From Planctomycetota bacterium (GTDB taxonomy: Bacteria > Planctomycetota > Phycisphaerae > Phycisphaerales > UBA1924): a stretch of DNA of 64,000 bases. Below the pieces are notes generated by a model, which saw only the letters and a program-made list of their open reading frames with translations, was not told where the DNA came from and did not search any database. The position numbers were made by a program, and so were the translations under genes. Shown here one piece after another: positions 61,716 to 64,000 of this stretch. The stretch spans positions 108,065 to 172,064 of the forward strand of contig JAJRPN010000004.1 of the NCBI GenBank assembly GCA_024280755.1. The letters run 5' to 3'. The stretch's first letter is position 1; the number at the start of each line of letters is the position of its first letter.

Positions 61716-61758
61716 TATTCCCTCTGGGTGCCACCTGGGTGCCACGCCGCCCCCGGCC

Positions 61759-61800
61759 GGGTGCCACGGCTTGACCGTCCCCGGCAAGCCGTGTCTTCCG
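61759..61800. repeat. CACGGCTTG hairpin repeat, copy 3 (reverse orientation)
   Basis: CACGGCTTG (61765-61773) and CAAGCCGTG (61785-61793) enclose ACCGTCCCCGG, preceded by GGGTGC. It is the reverse complement of the copies at 16299 and 42626. More GGGTGCCA words (61726, 61738) lie just upstream. Confidence 0.7.
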
Positions 61801-61817
61801 AGTCCCACATTCTTGTT

Positions 61818-61872
61818 CCTCCCTGCGCCCCGCGGGGAGGTGCCGAGCATTGCGAGGCGGAGGGGTGTCTTC
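61818..61872. repeat. GC-rich hairpin half-element (CCTCCCTGCGCC type)
   Basis: CCTCCCTGCGCCCCGCGGGGAGG-type hairpin (61818-61840) followed by a tail reading TGCCGAGCATTGCGAGGCGG and then AGGGGTGTCTTC. It corresponds to one arm of the paired elements at 42463 and 52653. Confidence 0.6.
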
Positions 61873-62040
61873 TCCCATTCTCTGGGTGCCATGCCGGTGC
61901 CGTCCCCGGCTCCTGCATGGCTGGGGAAGTCGGGCGACCAACAGACTTACTCCAGCTTTTTTCCTCACAAACTAGTGGTTGTATGTGATCTAGTAGTTCT
62001 TGCCATCCGGCCGGGTGCCCCGACTCGCCTTCCCAGACGC

Positions 62041-62110
62041 AGTCGGGCCTTAAACCCCCTCCAAACCCCCAAATCCCCTCCCACCCCCAATCGCCTCCCC
62101 CAACTTCCCC
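62041..62110 (-). other. C-rich tract with G-quadruplex potential on the minus strand
   Basis: Between 62054 and 62110 the plus strand has at least six separate C runs of three to five bases. The minus strand therefore has runs of GGGG and GGGGG separated by 1-9 bases, enough for stacked quadruplex tetrads. It lies immediately upstream of the rplU promoter-like TATACT. Confidence 0.5.
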
Positions 62111-62113
62111 GCC

Positions 62114-62119
62114 TATACT
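62114..62119 (+). promoter_or_regulatory. Putative -10 box of rplU
   Basis: TATACT, 87 bases before the rplU ATG at 62206. The -35 position, inside the C-rich tract, is not recognisable. Confidence 0.35.
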
Positions 62120-62205
62120 CTGCACCCCGATGTGCGAAGGGCCAAAGAGGATATCCCACCAAAGGGACCCCCCAAACGCATGCGGCAGCTGAACGGAGCA
62201 CCCCA

Positions 62206-62541
62206 ATGGCAGACACCTACGCAATCATCGAAGAATCCGGTGGCCAACGAAAAGTCATCGAAAATGACACCATGTGGATCGACCTCTACCAATCAGGTGA
62301 AGCCAAAATCGGCGACACCATCACCATCGACAAGGTCCTCGTCGTAGGCTCCATCGGCGGCGATGCAACACTCGGTGCTCCATTCATCAAGGGGGCAACA
62401 GTTACCCTCGAAATCACCGAACCAATGCACAAGGGTGACAAGATCTTTATCCATAAGTTCCGCACCAAGAGCACCTACCAACGCAAGACCGGCCATCGCC
62501 AACGCTACACCGGCGTCAAGGTCACTTCAATCAAGGCTTAA
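62206..62541 (+). CDS. rplU: 50S ribosomal protein L21
   Basis: 111 aa, with YAIIEESGGQRKVIEND at the start and a C-terminal KTGHRQRYTGVKV, both typical of bL21. It has a short N-terminal extension (MAD). It binds 23S rRNA next to L20. The gene for L27 (rpmA), which normally follows directly, is not here: the next gene is thyA, and a terminator closes rplU as a single unit. Confidence 0.95.
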   Translation: MADTYAIIEESGGQRKVIENDTMWIDLYQSGEAKIGDTITIDKVLVVGSIGGDATLGAPFIKGATVTLEITEPMHKGDKIFIHKFRTKSTYQRKTGHRQRYTGVKVTSIKA

Positions 62542-62561
62542 CTCGAATCAAACTTCCCAAG

Positions 62562-62590
62562 AGTCTCATCCTTCCGATGAGGCTTTTTTT
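62562..62590 (+). terminator. Intrinsic terminator of rplU
   Basis: AGTCTCATC (62562-62570) pairs with GATGAGGCT (62576-62584) around CTTCC and ends in seven T residues, 20 bases after the stop. Confidence 0.85.
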
Positions 62591-62672
62591 ATACCAACTT
62601 TTTGTACCCAGATCAAACGATTCTTGATTCTCCCATCGCATACAAATCCAATCCAGTGTATCCTCTATCACC

Positions 62673-63533
62673 ATGATCCAATATAAAGATATACTCAAAC
62701 GAATCCTCTCCGAAGGCACACCATGCGATGACCGCACAGGCGTCGGCACCATCGCAATCTTCGGCCATCAATCCCGATACTTCCTCTCCAACGATGCCCC
62801 AGGCGCTCGCGAAGCCTTCATCAAAAACGGAACCCAAGCCGGCTTCCCCGCAATCACCACCAAAAAGCTACACCTCCGATCAATCATCCACGAACTCCTC
62901 TGGTTCCTCCAAGGCCAAACAAACATCGCCTACCTCAAAGAAAACAATGTACGCATCTGGGATGAATGGGCAGATGACAACGGCGACCTCGGCCCAGTCT
63001 ACGGCTCACAATGGCGATCATGGACCGCACCCGACGGCTCAACCATCGATCAAATAACAAACCTTATTGAAGGCATCAAAAACAACCCAACCTCACGCCG
63101 CCACATCGTCACCGCTTGGAACCCCGCCGAGGTTGATCAGATGGCACTCCCCGCATGCCATTGCCTCTTCCAGTTCAATGTCCAACGCGCCACCGACGGC
63201 GGCCGAGACTTCCTCAACTGCCAACTCTATCAACGCTCCGCAGACCTCTTCCTAGGAGTCCCCTTCAACATCGCTTCCTACGCCCTGCTCACCATGATGA
63301 TCGCCCAAGTCACCAACTACCGCCCGGGGTCATTCATCCACACCCTCGCCGACGCCCACATCTACATCAACCACTTGCCTCAGGTTGATGAACAACTCTC
63401 AAGAGAGTGCAAGCCTCTCCCGACAATGAAGCTCAACCCCGAAGTAAAAAACATCTTCGACTTCACCATCGAAGACTTCGAACTCCAAAACTACGAACCC
63501 CACCCCCATATCAAAGGCGAAGTGGCGGTGTAG
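62673..63533 (+). CDS. thyA: Thymidylate synthase ThyA
   Basis: 286 aa. The catalytic Cys162 lies in [16 protein letters not shown] (phosphate), ELLWFLQG and [12 protein letters not shown] complete the ThyA profile, ending [11 protein letters not shown]. It methylates dUMP to dTMP using methylene-tetrahydrofolate. No ribosome site is clear; TATCCT is 8 bases before the ATG. folE2 elsewhere in the window supports the folate supply. It ends 18 bases before the convergent ATPase remnant. Confidence 0.96.
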   Translation: MIQYKDILKRILSEGTPCDDRTGVGTIAIFGHQSRYFLSNDAPGAREAFIKNGTQAGFPAITTKKLHLRSIIHELLWFLQGQTNIAYLKENNVRIWDEWADDNGDLGPVYGSQWRSWTAPDGSTIDQITNLIEGIKNNPTSRRHIVTAWNPAEVDQMALPACHCLFQFNVQRATDGGRDFLNCQLYQRSADLFLGVPFNIASYALLTMMIAQVTNYRPGSFIHTLADAHIYINHLPQVDEQLSRECKPLPTMKLNPEVKNIFDFTIEDFELQNYEPHPHIKGEVAV

Positions 63534-63551
63534 CTCTATGCAAGTGATGCA

Positions 63552-63920
63552 TCATGCACAGGTGCCAGCCTCGTCAGGAGGAGACACGAGCTCAATCATC
63601 GCTGAGCAGTGGTCTGGGTCTAACGATCGCATTAAGGCGACGATCTCTTTGAGCACAGAAAGGCATTCACCTAATGCCGTGGGATCGTGCTCTGGCTGAA
63701 TTCCTTCTCCATGCGAACGATGATGAACAAACCGCAGTATTTTAATTTGCTTGTTTTCATCAAGAGATGTGAGTAGAAGTGACTGGCGTAGATTTCCGGA
63801 GATTTGTGGGAATTTAAAAGTCAAAAATGACTCAAGTAATCGGCGTGCAATGTTCGGGACATGGTAATACTCTTCCAGTTTTTTAGTGACCTGCCCCCAT
63901 ATTCTGTACCACTCCCTATG
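63552..63920 (-). pseudogene. C-terminal remnant of an AAA-type (RloC/AAA_13-like) ATPase
   Basis: The minus strand is open from 63920 to the stop at 63552 (about 122 codons) but an in-frame TAA lies at 63921-63923, and no good start is present. The text WGQVTKKLEEYYHVPNIARR followed by LLESFLTFKFPQISGNLRQS and FVHHRSHGEGIQPEHD resembles the C-terminus of large coiled-coil AAA ATPases of the RloC/AAA_13 type, which often act in phage defence. The Walker B and Walker A parts are absent. The break falls 21 bases from a perfect 16-bp inverted repeat. The family match is from recall and moderately confident. Confidence 0.55.
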
Positions 63921-63943
63921 TTAGGGCAGTAGCGTTCCTTTGT

Positions 63944-63988
63944 CCCACCAGAGGCCTGCGGAGCGTAGCGGAGCAGGCCTCTGGTGGG
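63944..63988. repeat. Perfect 16-bp inverted repeat
   Basis: CCCACCAGAGGCCTGC (63944-63959) and GCAGGCCTCTGGTGGG (63973-63988) enclose GGAGCGTAGCGGA. The edge wording CCCACCAG/CTGGTGGG recalls the long inverted repeat at 15301-15388. It lies next to the truncated ATPase. Confidence 0.75.
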
Positions 63989-64000
63989 TGATTGACGACC

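Noticed and set aside
1..64000. Prophage, integrative element or defence island
   Set aside because: No integrase, transposase, structural phage gene or cluster of defence genes was found. The only hint is the ATPase remnant at the right edge.

Overview
The window reads as chromosome of a marine-type planctomycete, most likely class Phycisphaerae (order Phycisphaerales). Four points suggest this: secreted proteins ending in paired dockerin-like repeats with an LNFFDVSAFL core, membrane proteins with a short C-x2-CGY...CPECG zinc ribbon, a PEP-CTERM-like sorting tail, and diderm genes (Kdo synthesis, OstA/LptC-like protein, TolC). The assignment is inference from family resemblance. Almost all genes are chromosomal housekeeping or exported proteins. 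I found no prophage, integrase, transposase gene or CRISPR array.

Layout. 1-3.4 kb: partial HAD phosphatase, dockerin-tagged di-haem cytochrome c peroxidase, acylphosphatase. 3.7-7.6 kb: dnaG and the primary sigma factor. 7.7-12 kb: DUF899 thioredoxin-like protein, a pseudopilin, bifunctional PutA. 12-14.8 kb: ribF and mnmA, then an AT-rich small membrane protein. 14.8-20 kb: hypothetical protein, orphan methyltransferase, NrnA-like DHH phosphoesterase, zinc-ribbon membrane protein, poly-glycine secretin-N-like protein. 20-31 kb: dockerin-tagged exported proteins (cupredoxin-like, CotH/lamin-tail, M43-type metalloprotease) around a TolC/adaptor/ATPase/permease efflux operon, with a deleted tRNA-Thr gene. 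31-37.7 kb: DUF6624-like lipoprotein, aldo/keto reductase, TPR and membrane proteins, folE2. 37.9-44.8 kb: PBP2-RodA elongation pair, rsmG, DinG-type helicase. 44.8-52.6 kb: isolated nuoC, scpA, kdsD-kdsC and a very large OstA/LptC-like protein. 52.9-64 kb: aminotransferase, ECF sigma/anti-sigma pair, PEP-CTERM-like protein, bipA, rplU, thyA and the C-terminal remnant of an AAA-type ATPase.

Several groups of genes fit together. dnaG and rpoD form a replication/transcription initiation pair. The efflux genes encode a complete tripartite pump. PBP2, RodA, the Kdo genes and the OstA-like protein build the wall and outer membrane.

The less expected content lies in non-coding DNA and gene edges. 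There are four families of dispersed palindromic repeats: one has TA-flanked ends like a MITE, and one is read in frame inside the helicase gene. The tRNA-Thr gene has an 11-base internal deletion. Many start codons sit 5-7 bases after a -10-like hexamer and lack a Shine-Dalgarno sequence, which suggests widespread leaderless mRNAs. I did not find a convincing new multi-gene system. The repeat families, the leaderless geometry and the shared dockerin cassettes are the best leads.
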